Shown: positions 9,344 through 18,793, counted from the stretch's first letter. The stretch is DNA of 64,000 nucleotides from Streptacidiphilus carbonis (GCF_000787775.1 NZ_BBPM01000008.1:55575-119574); one strand, 5' to 3'. The notes: generated from the letters alone by a model not told the origin. A program made the numbers and translations.

Positions 9344-10597
9344 GTGGGCTATCTGACCGTCCTGCGCAGCCCCCGGGTCGCCCGGCTGCTGCTGGGCACC
9401 CTCACCGGCCGACTCCCCGCCGGGATGACCGTCGTCGCCATCGCGCTGGCCCTGCACGGCGCGGGCGCGCCCTACTCCAGGATCGGGCTGACCACCGCCG
9501 CCTATGCCGTCGCCGCCGCCATCGGCGGCCCCGTGCTGGGCCGGCTGGTGGACCGGGCCGGGCAGCCGCGGGTGCTGCTGGTCTCCGCCGCGTTCGCCGC
9601 CTGTGGCTATGCCGCACTGGCGGTCGCGCCCGGCACCGCTGCTGTCGCACTGGCAGGCGCCGCACTGGCCGGGCTGGCCATGCCACCGCTGGAGCCGTGC
9701 CTGCGCTCGCTGTGGCCGGACATCGTCGCCCCGGCGGCGCTGGAGACCGCGTACGCGCTGGACTCCGCGGCCCAGCAGATCCTCTATGTCGCCGGGCCGC
9801 TGCTGGTCGCCGGGGTCGCCGCGTTCGGCACCCCCTCGGTCGCGCTGTGGCTGGCGGCTGGGCTGGGGCTGCTCGGCACCCTCACCGTGGCCACCTCCGC
9901 ACCGGCCCGCGCCTGGCGGGCCCCGGTGCGCACGCCCGGCGCGGGCGCCGGCTGGCTCGGACCGCTGCGCTCCCCCGGCCTGGTACTGCTGCTGATCGCC
10001 TTCGCCGGGACCGGCTGGGCCATCGGCGCGCAGAACATCCTCTTCGTCGCCTACGCCCAGGAGCACCCCGGCATCCCCGGCGGCGCCGGCGCCCTGCTCG
10101 CGCTGGCGGCGCTGGCCGGACTGCTGGGCGCCCTCGGTTACGGCGCGGTCCGGTGGAAGGCGCCGACCTCCACCCGGACCTGGGCCCTCGCCGCCGGTAT
10201 GGCGCTCTGCTACCTGCCGCTGCTGCTGGTGCCGGGACCGGGCTGGATGGGCGTGGCGGCCTTCGTCTCCGGACTGGGCCTCGCCCCGCTGCTCGCGGCG
10301 GCGTTCCTGCTGATAGCCGAGCTGGCCCCGGCCGGAACCAGCACCGAGGCGTTCGCCTGGCTGGTCACCCTGTTCGCGACCGGCAACGCCCTCGGCTCGG
10401 CCGCCTCCGGCGCAATCGTCGGCGGCTCGCTGCGCGCCGCCGCTCTCATCGCCGTCGGCGGGATCGCCGCCGGCGCGGTGCTGCTGCTGACCACCCGCCG
10501 TCTGCTGGTGCCCGCACCGGCCGCGGCCGGCTACGCGCCGCCGTCGCCGTCCTCAGCGGAGCCCGCGCCGAGCGCCCACTCCGCCACCGTCTCGTAG
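9344..10597 (+). CDS. MFS transporter
   Basis: A 417-residue major facilitator with 12 predicted membrane segments and the motif-A-like loop GRLVDRAGQPRVLL between helices 2 and 3. It is probably a proton-driven exporter of small molecules; the substrate is unknown. The start is the GTG at 9344 with GAGGAGA nine bases upstream; the open frame extends further upstream but that part lacks coding character. The 3' end overlaps the convergent thpR gene by 67 bases. A palindrome upstream (9281) suggests repressor control. Confidence 0.85.
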   Translation: MGYLTVLRSPRVARLLLGTLTGRLPAGMTVVAIALALHGAGAPYSRIGLTTAAYAVAAAIGGPVLGRLVDRAGQPRVLLVSAAFAACGYAALAVAPGTAAVALAGAALAGLAMPPLEPCLRSLWPDIVAPAALETAYALDSAAQQILYVAGPLLVAGVAAFGTPSVALWLAAGLGLLGTLTVATSAPARAWRAPVRTPGAGAGWLGPLRSPGLVLLLIAFAGTGWAIGAQNILFVAYAQEHPGIPGGAGALLALAALAGLLGALGYGAVRWKAPTSTRTWALAAGMALCYLPLLLVPGPGWMGVAAFVSGLGLAPLLAAAFLLIAELAPAGTSTEAFAWLVTLFATGNALGSAASGAIVGGSLRAAALIAVGGIAAGAVLLLTTRRLLVPAPAAAGYAPPSPSSAEPAPSAHSATVS

Positions 10598-11133
10598 TGC
10601 GCGGGCCCGGCGCCCAGATGACTGCGCATCAGCCGCAGCGAGTCGGCCGGCCACTCCGCTCCGGAGAAGTCCGCCAGCGGGCCGGCCAGCCCGGACAGGC
10701 CCCGGCCCGCCGCCCTCGGCGGCCCGTTCCGACCGGCTGACCTGGCCAGGGTGAGATGGCCGCGGAACGGGCGCTCGTCCACGTCTATACCGGTGTCCCG
10801 GGCCGCCTTGACGACCTCGTCCGCGAGTCGGCGCAGCGGCAGGGTGTCCCCCGCGAGGCCCACCCAGAGCGCCCGTTCGCCGAAGCTGCCGCTGCCGGCC
10901 AGCCGCAGCCGGGGCGTCCGGTCGACGGCGGCCGCGACGGCGCCCAACCGGGTGCGCAGCGGATCCAGGTCCTCGGCGTCGACCTGGCCGAGGAAGGCCA
11001 GGGTGAGGTGCCAGGTCTGTTCACCGGTCCAGCGCAACCCGCCCGCCTGCGGCAGAGCGTGCAGCGGCGCCACCGCGTCGGCCAGTTCGCTGATCGCCGT
11101 CTCGGGGGGCAGCACAGCGGCGAAGAGTCTCAT
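10531..11133 (-). CDS. thpR: RNA 2',3'-cyclic phosphodiesterase
   Basis: A 200-residue member of the 2H phosphoesterase superfamily (LigT/ThpR). The two catalytic HxTx motifs are HLTL at 42-45 and HLTL at 126-129. These enzymes open 2',3'-cyclic phosphates on RNA ends. The start is the ATG giving MRLFAAVLPP, the family's usual N-terminus; an in-frame upstream start would run into the divergent GNAT gene. Its 3' end overlaps the MFS gene on the opposite strand. Confidence 0.9.
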   Translation of the reverse strand: MRLFAAVLPPETAISELADAVAPLHALPQAGGLRWTGEQTWHLTLAFLGQVDAEDLDPLRTRLGAVAAAVDRTPRLRLAGSGSFGERALWVGLAGDTLPLRRLADEVVKAARDTGIDVDERPFRGHLTLARSAGRNGPPRAAGRGLSGLAGPLADFSGAEWPADSLRLMRSHLGAGPAHYETVAEWALGAGSAEDGDGGA

Positions 11134-11191
11134 ACGGGCAGTCTCGGCCACGGCCTTCTCCCGGGAAAGGGCTGACGGGTACAAAGATCAT

Positions 11192-11710
11192 ATGGAGATA
11201 CGACTTGCTGCATCAGAAGACCTCCACCCCGTGCTGAAGATCCTGGACGGGACGGTGGAATGGCTCGCCGCCCAGGGGCGCACCGGCCAGTGGGGCACCG
11301 AGCCCTGGTCCACCCGTCCGGCCCTGGTGGAACGGATCACCGGACGGATCGCCCGCGGTGAGGCGCGGGTGGCGGTGCTGGACGGGGAGGTCGCGGGAGT
11401 GGTGTCGGTCTCGGGCGAGGCCGCGCCCTACGTCCGTCCGGCCGGGGAGCCGGAGCTGTACGTCAACCTGCTGGCGACCGAGCGCCGCCTCAAGGGCCGC
11501 CGCGTCGGCGGTGCACTGCTGGACGCGGCACGGGCGGAGGCCCTGCGGCAGGGGCTGGGGCTGCTCCGGGTGGACTGCTACGCCGGGGACGACGGGAAGC
11601 TGGTGGCGTACTACCGCAGCCAGGGCTTCACGGAGGTGGAGCCGTTCGACGTGCCCCGCGAGGGGCTGCCCGACTGGCCGGGGATGCTGCTGGCGCAGCG
11701 GTTGGGGTAG
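11192..11710 (+). CDS. GNAT family N-acetyltransferase
   Basis: A 172-residue acetyltransferase with the GNAT core: a beta-strand pair around VAVLDGEVAGVVSV, the acetyl-CoA-binding region following the LYVNLLATERRLKGRRVGGA strand, and the C-terminal YYRSQGF motif. Transfers an acetyl group from acetyl-CoA to an unknown amine. The ATG at 11192 is 58 bases from the divergent thpR start, so the two genes share a promoter region. No clear Shine-Dalgarno is seen. Confidence 0.88.
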   Translation: MEIRLAASEDLHPVLKILDGTVEWLAAQGRTGQWGTEPWSTRPALVERITGRIARGEARVAVLDGEVAGVVSVSGEAAPYVRPAGEPELYVNLLATERRLKGRRVGGALLDAARAEALRQGLGLLRVDCYAGDDGKLVAYYRSQGFTEVEPFDVPREGLPDWPGMLLAQRLG

Positions 11711-11789
11711 GCGGGGGTTTTCGGCTGCGGCGTGCGCCCGGCTTGTCGGGCACACTGTCGAATCAGCGCAGACCGACGCCCTTGTGCAC

Positions 11790-11820
11790 CTGCAACTGCC
11801 CCGCTGCGAGCAAGTTGCAG
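11790..11820. repeat. Inverted repeat inside a degenerate interspersed element
   Basis: CTGCAACT and AGTTGCAG form perfect 8-bp arms separated by 15 bases. The sequence following (CACCCCAGGGGCGCCGGGA) resembles the GGGGCGCGGGGAACTGCGC element seen at 54394 and 63906. It lies between two convergent genes and may act as their terminator. Confidence 0.45.
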
Positions 11821-11892
11821 CACCCCAGGGGCGCCGGGACCTGCGCACCAGCCATCTACGGTCCGCAGCCGAAAACCGCCAGAACCCACGGC

Positions 11893-13419
11893 TCACCCCG
11901 CCACGGCATGCTCCTGCCTCGGCACGAACGCGAGCAACTGGTGCTCGGGCCCGCGGTGCAGGTCGAACTGGACCCGGAGGTTGCCGATCCGGGCCAGCAC
12001 CATGCCGATCCCGGCCGCCGCCGCGGCAGAGACGAGCCCGCAGGACAGCAGTCCCACCCGGGGGCCGTACTGCTCGGTGATCCAGCCGACCAGCGGCGCG
12101 CCCAGCGGAGTCCCGCCGGCGAAGACCATCATGTAGAGGCTCATCACCCGACCCCGCATCGCCGGGTCCGTACGCAGCTGGATCAGCGAGTTCGCCGCCG
12201 TGTTCACGGTCAGGCCGAACAGGCCGACCAGGGTCAGCAGCGCCGCGAAGGTCCAGTACCCGGGCGAGAGCGCCGCGGTCGACTCCAGCAGGCCGAAGAC
12301 CAGCGCGGCGACCACCAGCAGCCGCAGCCGGGGCCTGCTGCGACGCGCGGCGACCAGCGCACCGGCCAGCGAGCCGACGGCCATCGCGGTGTTGAGCAGG
12401 CCGTAGAGCCCGGGTCCGACATGGAAGACCGAGTACGCGAACGCGGAAAGGATGGTCGCGAAGTTGAACCCGAAGGTGCCGATGAAACCGACCAGGACGA
12501 TCGGCCAGATCAGATCGGGGCGTCCGGCGACATAGCGGAGCCCTTCCCGCAGCTGGCCCTTCTCGCGCGGCAGCCGCGGCGTGCGGTGCAGCTCGGAGCC
12601 GCGCATCGCCAGCAGGCCGAGGATGACCGCACCGAAGGAGAAGGCGTTGACCGCGAAGGCGTACCCCGCGCCGACCGCAGCCATCAGGGCGCCGGCGACG
12701 GCCGGGCCGATCAGGCGGGCGGTCTGGAAGTTGGCTGCGTTCAGGCTGACGGCGTTTCCGAGGTCCTTCTTGCCGACCATCTCCACGACGAAGGTCTGCC
12801 GGGTCGGGTTGTCGACCACGGTGACCATGCCCAGCAGGAAGGCGAAGAGGTAGATGTGCCAGACCTGGATGACGCCGGACAGCGTCAGCACGGCGAGGCC
12901 GGCGGCGAGCAGGCCCATGGCGGCCTGGGTGGCGATCAGCAGCTGACGCTTGGGGAAGCGGTCCGCGAGGACGCCGCCGAAGAGGCCGAACAGCAGCATC
13001 GGCAGGAACTGCATGGCGGTGGTGACGCCGACGGCGAAGGCGCTGCCGGTGATGCTGAGGACCAGCCAGTCCTGGGCGATCCGCTGGACCCAGGTGCCCG
13101 AGTTGGAGACGACCTGGCCGATGAAGAAGTAGCGGTAGTTGCGGTTCCGCAGCGCGGAGAACATCGCTCCCCGGCTCTTCTCCGCGGCAGCGGAGCCGGT
13201 ACGGTCGCGCGAGCCCGCGCGTTCGGCGGAGCCGGTGCGGTCGCCGGAGCCGGTGCGTTCGTCGGGGTCGTCGTCGACGGGGACGACGAGTGGCTGCGCG
13301 GGGGTCTCCTCGGCGGCGTCGGCCTCGGTGGCGAGGCTGACCGCATTGGCGGTGGCGGCGCTGGTGGCGGTGTCAGTGATACGGGTGTTCGCTGTGGTGG
13401 CTCCGGTTGGTGCAGGCAA
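11893..13419 (-). CDS. MFS transporter (drug/siderophore efflux type)
   Basis: A 508-residue MFS protein of the EntS/MFS_3 type, with the signature FSALRNRNYRYFFIGQVVSNSGTWVQ leading into helix 1 and GVLADRFPKRQLL between helices 2 and 3. About 85 N-terminal residues are disordered and contain an ERTGS/DRTGS-like repeat; this extension is unusual. The start is taken as the TTG at 13419 because AGGGGA lies seven bases upstream, although a TTG at 13452 is possible. It follows the marR gene on the same strand, a usual pairing for regulated efflux. Confidence 0.87.
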   Translation of the reverse strand: MPAPTGATTANTRITDTATSAATANAVSLATEADAAEETPAQPLVVPVDDDPDERTGSGDRTGSAERAGSRDRTGSAAAEKSRGAMFSALRNRNYRYFFIGQVVSNSGTWVQRIAQDWLVLSITGSAFAVGVTTAMQFLPMLLFGLFGGVLADRFPKRQLLIATQAAMGLLAAGLAVLTLSGVIQVWHIYLFAFLLGMVTVVDNPTRQTFVVEMVGKKDLGNAVSLNAANFQTARLIGPAVAGALMAAVGAGYAFAVNAFSFGAVILGLLAMRGSELHRTPRLPREKGQLREGLRYVAGRPDLIWPIVLVGFIGTFGFNFATILSAFAYSVFHVGPGLYGLLNTAMAVGSLAGALVAARRSRPRLRLLVVAALVFGLLESTAALSPGYWTFAALLTLVGLFGLTVNTAANSLIQLRTDPAMRGRVMSLYMMVFAGGTPLGAPLVGWITEQYGPRVGLLSCGLVSAAAAAGIGMVLARIGNLRVQFDLHRGPEHQLLAFVPRQEHAVAG

Positions 13420-13476
13420 TAGCTTGTCCCCTGGCTGGTAATGAATGATCAACTTCCTTGCGGCGGGCGGCGGGCG

Positions 13477-13911
13477 TCAGAGTTGCGCGAGACGCTCCAG
13501 CACCGGAGCGGCGGCGCGCAGCACGGCCCACTCCTCCTCGCTGAGCTCCCCGGCGAGGTCCGCGAGCCAGGCGTCCCGTTTGGCCCGGCTCTGGTCGAGG
13601 ATGGACTCGGCCTGTTCGGTGCTGCTGACGACGACCTGCCGACGGTCGTCCGGATGCGGTTCCCTCCGCACCAGGCCCTTCTCCTCCAGCATCGCGATGA
13701 TCCTCGTCATCGACGGCGGCTGGACGTGTTCCTTGCGCGCCAGCTCCCCCGGGGACGCGCTGCCGCAGCGGGCGAGAGTCGCCAGCACCTGCATCTCGGT
13801 GGGCGTCAGCGACTCCTCGACGCGCTGGTTGCGCAGGCGGCGGGAGAGTCGCATCACGGCTGACCGCAGCGTGCTGACCGCTGCGGCGTCGCTCTCGGAA
13901 AGCTCGGGCAT
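13477..13911 (-). CDS. MarR family transcriptional regulator
   Basis: A 144-residue winged-helix dimer. The MarR core is plain: LTPTEMQVLATLARCGSASP, then GELARKEHVQPPSMTRIIAMLEE with the recognition helix, then the wing LVRREPHPDDRRQVVVSST. It should repress itself and the downstream efflux gene until a ligand binds. Palindromic and direct-repeat sequences begin only five bases before its ATG, leaving no room for a normal ribosome site, so the mRNA may be leaderless. Confidence 0.93.
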   Translation of the reverse strand: MPELSESDAAAVSTLRSAVMRLSRRLRNQRVEESLTPTEMQVLATLARCGSASPGELARKEHVQPPSMTRIIAMLEEKGLVRREPHPDDRRQVVVSSTEQAESILDQSRAKRDAWLADLAGELSEEEWAVLRAAAPVLERLAQL

Positions 13912-13915
13912 GTTT

Positions 13916-13944
13916 GTTAGCCTAACTCATTACCGAGCCTAAGT
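13916..13944 (-). promoter_or_regulatory. Probable MarR operator
   Basis: GTTAGCCTAAC is an 11-base palindrome (13916-13926). On the minus strand TTAGGCT occurs twice as a direct repeat with 10 bases between. The site touches the marR start, the usual position for autorepression. It also resembles half of an iron-box, but the match to the 19-bp DmdR consensus is incomplete. Confidence 0.55.
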
Positions 13945-14080
13945 AAAACCAATTGCACACGGCCCGCATCGGCCCGACCGACCCGGGGTGACTGACGGAA
14001 TGAACACGGATGGGGCCGACCCGGGGTGGCACGGAGAAAAGCGGGAGCCTCAGGGCCGCAGGCTCGGTAGCGTGCGGGGC

Positions 14081-14542
14081 ATGAACCTCGACGACCTTCC
14101 CTTGATGGAGTTCGACTTCCCCGGTCCGCTGCGGGACAAGCTGGTCGCCGCGGTCCTGTCCGGCGCCAAGACCTCTACCTCCGGGCTGGTGCTGGGATAC
14201 GAGCGGGAGAACGAACCGTTGCCCGAAGTCGGCCAACTGTCGGCCGTGGTCGACTCCGAGGGGCGCCGGGTAGCGGCGATCGAACTGACCGACGTCCGGA
14301 TCGTCAGACTCGCCGACGTCGACCTGCGGCACGCCCTCGACGAGGGTGAGGACTACGAGTCGGTGGCCGAGTGGCGTGCCGTGCACGAAAAGCTCTGGCA
14401 CAGCGCAGCGGTGCGCGAGGAGTTGGGCGACCCGGATTTCACCGTTGACGAGGACACTCAGGTGCTGGCCCAGCGCTTCAGGCTGGTGCACACGGTCCCA
14501 GGAGCTGACCGCGAAGCAGCAGAGCCGGACCGGATCAGCTGA
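14081..14542 (+). CDS. ASCH domain-containing protein
   Basis: A 153-residue protein with the ASCH beta-barrel fold: FPGPLRDKLVAAVLSGAKTSTSGL near the N-terminus with the GxKxxTxG signature, and the later block LRHALDEGEDYESVAEWRAVHEKLW. ASCH proteins are thought to bind RNA or nucleotides; the exact role is unknown. The start MNLDDLPLMEF fits the family; in-frame codons upstream do not. It is divergent from marR across about 170 bases. Confidence 0.85.
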   Translation: MNLDDLPLMEFDFPGPLRDKLVAAVLSGAKTSTSGLVLGYERENEPLPEVGQLSAVVDSEGRRVAAIELTDVRIVRLADVDLRHALDEGEDYESVAEWRAVHEKLWHSAAVREELGDPDFTVDEDTQVLAQRFRLVHTVPGADREAAEPDRIS

Positions 14543-14621
14543 GACAACGCACTCCAATGCCCGCCGCAGTCACCCGATCGGGACTTCCACTTGATCGACA
14601 CCACGTGATCGGTACGCCGCC

Positions 14622-15203
14622 TCAGTCCTGGGCGGCGATCCGGGCGAAGAGCTCGGGGTCGCGCAGTCCGACGCAGTCGTTTGCCCAGAAGGACTCGGAG
14701 TAGACGAACGTGCCGGTCATCCAGGGCTCGTAGGACGACAGCTTCGCGACCTGGAACGCCGGATCCGGGATGCGCAGCGAGGGTGATCGGAACCCGCACG
14801 CGCTGGCCCGTTGGAAACCACGCGTCCCGTAGTACGTCGGCGAGCCTTCCAGGAAGACCAGCGGTACACCGCGGTCGTCAGCTGCTTTCAGAGCTGCCTT
14901 GATCAGCTGGGTGCCGACGCCGTGGCGCTGGTGGTCCGGGTGGACGCCGAGCGGCGACAGGCTGAGGACGTCGACCAGCCGGGGCTGGGAATCCAGTCGG
15001 CAGGCGCTGAGCATGACGTGACCGACAACCTGATCATGCCGCGTCGCGACGAGCGAAATCGGCGCGTTCGCTCCCGGCGCGCCACGCAGCGCGTCGACCA
15101 GCTCGGGGACCTGTTCTGGATCGTCGAAGGCGAGTGCCTGGACACGGCGCACCGCCGAATGATCCTGATCCTGCTCGGGCCTGATCTCGTAGGCGAATGT
15201 CAT
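14622..15203 (-). CDS. GNAT family N-acetyltransferase (YhbS-like)
   Basis: A 193-residue acetyltransferase with the acetyl-CoA loop SPLGVHPDHQRHGVGTQLI and the C-terminal FLEGSPTYYGTRGFQRA block typical of YhbS-like proteins. Substrate unknown. The start is MTFAYEIRPEQ at 15203; residues read further upstream lack family similarity. It converges on the ASCH gene. Confidence 0.88.
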   Translation of the reverse strand: MTFAYEIRPEQDQDHSAVRRVQALAFDDPEQVPELVDALRGAPGANAPISLVATRHDQVVGHVMLSACRLDSQPRLVDVLSLSPLGVHPDHQRHGVGTQLIKAALKAADDRGVPLVFLEGSPTYYGTRGFQRASACGFRSPSLRIPDPAFQVAKLSSYEPWMTGTFVYSESFWANDCVGLRDPELFARIAAQD

Positions 15204-15364
15204 GAGCGGCAGAGTAGGCAGCCATCCGCGGGCAGGCGAACGGAATTGCGGGCGCGAGGACGGGCGGTGGCGCCCTACCGCACCAGCACGGAACCCTCGT
15301 TCGGCCGTCAGGCGAACTACCCGATTCGGCAATGACCTCTGAGCGCATGCGCGCCCGAGCGCAA

Positions 15365-15397
15365 CGGCCCGCCCCGCAACGAGCAGGGGGCGGGCCG
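15365..15397. terminator. Hairpin terminator before the surface-protein gene end
   Basis: Eleven-bp perfect stem CGGCCCGCCCC / GGGGCGGGCCG with an 11-base loop, 23 bases beyond the LAxTG gene's stop on the minus strand. Confidence 0.75.
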
Positions 15398-15419
15398 CAG
15401 TAGCGCGCGACGGTACCGG

Positions 15420-17123
15420 TCAGCTGTGGTTGCCCGCGGCCTTCCGGCGCCGTGCGATCACGACGGCGCCCGCGCCCAGCGCGATCGCCGCAGCGCCGGC
15501 CAGCGTCAGCGGCATGGTGTCGTCGCCGCCACCGGTGGACGCCAGCGAACCGCCAGCCGAGGTGGACGGGGTGGACGGGGTGGACGGGGCCGCGTCGCTC
15601 GGCTGCGCCGAGGCCGGCGCGGACCCGGCGGAGGCAGTGGTGGCAGCGGAGCTGGGCGCTGAGGAACCCGAGGACGTCACCGCGTTGATGACCATCTTGG
15701 CGACGTCGTCATCGAAGTTGGCCGTCGTGTCCTCGACGCCCAGCGCCACGACATTGCCCCAGTCACCGCTGAACGTGTGCAGCGGCTTGACCCCGAAGGT
15801 GAAGGTCGCCGACTGGCCCGGGGCGAGAGCCTTCTGGGTGTCACAGGCGTAGGCGTGCGGAGTGCCGGATCCCGAGTACCCCTGACCGTCCGGGCCGGAC
15901 TGCTCGGCCACGCACGCCTTGGGGACGGTCGTGACCTGGACGTCGCCGGGGAAGGTCACATAGGTGCCCACCGTGCCCTTGGGAAGGTAGGGCCCGATCT
16001 CGGTCAGCGTCTTGAAGCCGGTGTTCCCCGAGTTGCGGGTGCCCACGGTCACCGAGGACACCTTGCCGACGACTCCGTTCACCGTGCCGCCGACCGCTGC
16101 CACATCGCTGACGATGCCGGTGTCGAGGTTGGTGTAGTAGAGGTTGTTGTAGGCGTCGATGTCCTTGCTGGGGTCCGGTGCGGCCAGCGACCGGCCGACC
16201 GGGGAGACCTGGACGAGCTTCAACTCGGAACCGGTGCCCTTGGTCCCGGTCGTCGTGCCGATCCAGTCGTCGTGGCTGAGCCCGGCGAGGTACTGGATCT
16301 GGTCGCCGTGCGCACCGGCCGGCACCGAGACCGAGAGCGGGGTCTGCAGCTGGAACGTCTGCCCCGGCTTCACCACGGCGTCGGGGAAGGTGCACCGGAC
16401 GTCGCGAACGCCGCCCTGGTACGACCCGTAGACGCAGTTGCTGAAGTTGCCCGGGATCGTGGCGTAGTCACGCTGGTCGTGCAGGCCGATGATGATGCCC
16501 TTGGCATCGGTGCTGCCGAGGTTGGTCACCCGGAGCGGAAGCGCGGTGGTCGTCCCGGCCGGGGCCTTGATGGTCGGGCCCAGGTCGGTGACGGCCAGGT
16601 CGGGGCCGTTCCCCACGGTGACGTTCGAGTAGTCATGGGCGCCCTGCTGCTCGACGGCGTTGTCAGCCGTCACCTTGAAGGTGACGTTGCCCTGCTGGCC
16701 CGCCACTGCGCCGACCGCGGCGCGGACGCCCACCACGAACTCCGTCGCGCCCTCGCCACCGAAGGCGCCCAGCGGCAAGTTCCCCAGGTCGCACGTCTCG
16801 TGCTGGTGGTCCGCGCTGGTGAAGGTGCAGTTCCTGCCGAGGGAGAGCTCGACCGCACCCTTCAGGGCCGAGGCGTCCACGGCGACCTTGACCCCCTGCA
16901 GGGCGGTCCCCTCACCGTAGATGGAGAGGTCCAGCGGCCGGAACGCCTCGCCGGTGCCGCCCGTACGCACCGGGACCGTGCGGTCGAAGCCGGGCTCGAC
17001 GGAGAACCCCGGCTTGCTCGCCGCCGAGACGTGGGACACACCCGCGCCGACCAGCAGGCCGATGGAGGCGGTCATCAGAGCGGTCGCCGTAGCGGCAGCC
17101 CTCAGCGCGCGTATGTGTCCCAT
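15420..17123 (-). CDS. LAxTG-anchored cell-surface protein
   Basis: A 567-residue secreted protein. It has a signal peptide (residues about 1-35, ending VSHVSAAS), a long beta-rich outside region with CARDB/DUF11-like sections (GPDLAVTDLGPTIKAPAGTT), a Ser/Ala/Thr/Pro stalk, and a C-terminal cell-wall sorting signal: LASTG at 527-531, a hydrophobic stretch and ARRRK. LAxTG is the class E sortase motif used in Streptomyces. GAAGGA lies upstream of the ATG. The function on the surface is unknown; hydrophobin-like chaplin domains are absent. Confidence 0.88.
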   Translation of the reverse strand: MGHIRALRAAATATALMTASIGLLVGAGVSHVSAASKPGFSVEPGFDRTVPVRTGGTGEAFRPLDLSIYGEGTALQGVKVAVDASALKGAVELSLGRNCTFTSADHQHETCDLGNLPLGAFGGEGATEFVVGVRAAVGAVAGQQGNVTFKVTADNAVEQQGAHDYSNVTVGNGPDLAVTDLGPTIKAPAGTTTALPLRVTNLGSTDAKGIIIGLHDQRDYATIPGNFSNCVYGSYQGGVRDVRCTFPDAVVKPGQTFQLQTPLSVSVPAGAHGDQIQYLAGLSHDDWIGTTTGTKGTGSELKLVQVSPVGRSLAAPDPSKDIDAYNNLYYTNLDTGIVSDVAAVGGTVNGVVGKVSSVTVGTRNSGNTGFKTLTEIGPYLPKGTVGTYVTFPGDVQVTTVPKACVAEQSGPDGQGYSGSGTPHAYACDTQKALAPGQSATFTFGVKPLHTFSGDWGNVVALGVEDTTANFDDDVAKMVINAVTSSGSSAPSSAATTASAGSAPASAQPSDAAPSTPSTPSTSAGGSLASTGGGDDTMPLTLAGAAAIALGAGAVVIARRRKAAGNHS

Positions 17124-17293
17124 CAGTGTCCTTCGTTCACAGGGTTATCACGGCGGAGCATAGGCTCACGCACGGACCGGTCCCGACCCCGGACGCGCAC
17201 GCAGAACAGACGGATACGGACATTCGCAGGTGAAGCGACGTCCTTCGTTATCGAAGTGGTACCGGGGCCCGGCCGACCGGCCGGTACGGAAGA

Positions 17294-17339
17294 CAACCCG
17301 GTGCTCCTCCCGTCCGGGGACGGGAGGAGCACCGGGTTG
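17294..17339. terminator. Strong hairpin terminator
   Basis: A perfect 21-bp stem with a four-base loop (cggg), 36 bases beyond the stop of the purine permease gene on the minus strand. One of the strongest hairpins in the window. Confidence 0.88.
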
Positions 17340-17374
17340 CGAGCGGCACCGGGTGCGAGCCGGAGCGGGCCGGC

Positions 17375-18793
17375 TCAGGTCAGGCCGAGGGCCGGCATCA
17401 GGTAGTAGAAGGCGAAGACGGCGGCGACGGCGTAGAGGGCCACCGGGACCTCGCGGTAGCGGCCGGTGACCAGCTTGAGGACGCAGAAGACCAGGAAGCC
17501 GATGCCGATGCCGTTGGTGATGCTGTAGGTGAACGGCATGATCACCATGGTCAGGAAGGCCGGGACGGCCAGGGTGAAGTCGGACCAGTCGATGTCCCTG
17601 ATCCCGTTGGAGAGGATCAGGAAGCCGACCACGACCAGCACCGGGGTGGCCGCCTGGGTCGGCACCATGGTGGCCAGCGGGGTGAGGAACAGCGCCACCA
17701 CGAAGAACAGGCCGGTGACGATGGAGGCCAGGCCGGTGCGCGCGCCCTCGCCGACGCCGGCGGTGGACTCCACGAAGCAGGTGTTGGCCGAGCTGGAGGT
17801 CGCGCCGCCGATCGCGGTGGCGATGCCGTCCACCATCAGCACCTTGCTCATGCCGGGCAGGTTGCCGTTCTCGTCCAGCAGGTGTGCCTCGTCGCTGACG
17901 CCGAGGATGGTGCCCATCGCGTCGAAGAAGCAGGACAGCAGCACGGTGAAGACGTAGAGGATCCCGGTGAGGATGCCGACCTGGTGGAACCCGCCGAACA
18001 GGCTGACCTTGCCGAGCAGGCCGAAGTCCGGGGTGGAGACGAGGTGGTGCGGGACCGCCGGGACGGTGAGGCCCCAGTGGGCGGCCGGGATGTGCGCGGC
18101 CTTGTCCAGGATGACGGCCAGCACGGTGGCGACGACGATGCTGATCAGGATGGCGCCGGGGATCTTGCGGGCCATCAGCACCAGGGTGAGCAGTGCGGCG
18201 ACCACGAACACCAGCACCGGCCAGCCGTTGAGGTGGCCGTCGTTGCCGAGCTGCAGCGGGACGGTGGTCTGCGCGGCGTCCGGGATGCGGGTCACGAAGC
18301 CGCCGTCGACCAGGCCGATCAGCGCGATGAACAGGCCGATGCCGATGGCGATGGCTTTGCGCAGGCCCAGCGGGACCGCGTTCATCACCCGCTCGCGCAG
18401 TCCGGTGGCGACCAGCAGCATGATCGCCAGACCGGCCAGCACCACCATGCCCATGGCGTCGGGCCAGCTCATCTTGGGGGCGAGCTGCAGCGCCACGATG
18501 CTGTTGGTGCCCAGTCCTGCGGCCAGCGCCAGCGGGATGTTGCCGATGACACCCATCAGCAGCGTGGTGAACGCCGCGGTGATCACGGTGGCGGTGACCA
18601 ACTGGCCGCTGTTCAGGTGGTGACCGAACTTGTCCGTGGCCGACGACAGGATGATCGGGTTCAGCACGATGATGTACGCCATCGTGAAGAAGGTCGCGGC
18701 ACCGCCGCGGATCTCCCGGGCGAAGGACGAGCCGCGCTCGCTGACCTTGAAGAAGCGGTCCACGGCGTTGGCCGGCGGGGCCACGGATGACAT
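17375..18793 (-). CDS. NCS2 family purine permease (AzgA-like)
   Basis: A 472-residue membrane protein with the AzgA-type NCS2 motifs GGAATFFTMAYIIVLNP and AAGLGTNSIVALQLAP, and later CFFDAMGTILGVSDEA and ATSSSANTCFVESTAGVGEGARTG. It imports adenine, guanine or hypoxanthine with protons. The ATG at 18793 is preceded by AAGGA at a good distance; residues further upstream are not part of the family. It is divergent from the DUF2530 gene, a neighbour pair that recurs in Streptomyces. Confidence 0.92.
   Translation of the reverse strand: MSSVAPPANAVDRFFKVSERGSSFAREIRGGAATFFTMAYIIVLNPIILSSATDKFGHHLNSGQLVTATVITAAFTTLLMGVIGNIPLALAAGLGTNSIVALQLAPKMSWPDAMGMVVLAGLAIMLLVATGLRERVMNAVPLGLRKAIAIGIGLFIALIGLVDGGFVTRIPDAAQTTVPLQLGNDGHLNGWPVLVFVVAALLTLVLMARKIPGAILISIVVATVLAVILDKAAHIPAAHWGLTVPAVPHHLVSTPDFGLLGKVSLFGGFHQVGILTGILYVFTVLLSCFFDAMGTILGVSDEAHLLDENGNLPGMSKVLMVDGIATAIGGATSSSANTCFVESTAGVGEGARTGLASIVTGLFFVVALFLTPLATMVPTQAATPVLVVVGFLILSNGIRDIDWSDFTLAVPAFLTMVIMPFTYSITNGIGIGFLVFCVLKLVTGRYREVPVALYAVAAVFAFYYLMPALGLT

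Noticed and set aside
13916..13944. Iron-box (DmdR/IdeR) site
   Set aside because: Only about 13 of 19 positions fit; position and symmetry suit the adjacent MarR protein better.
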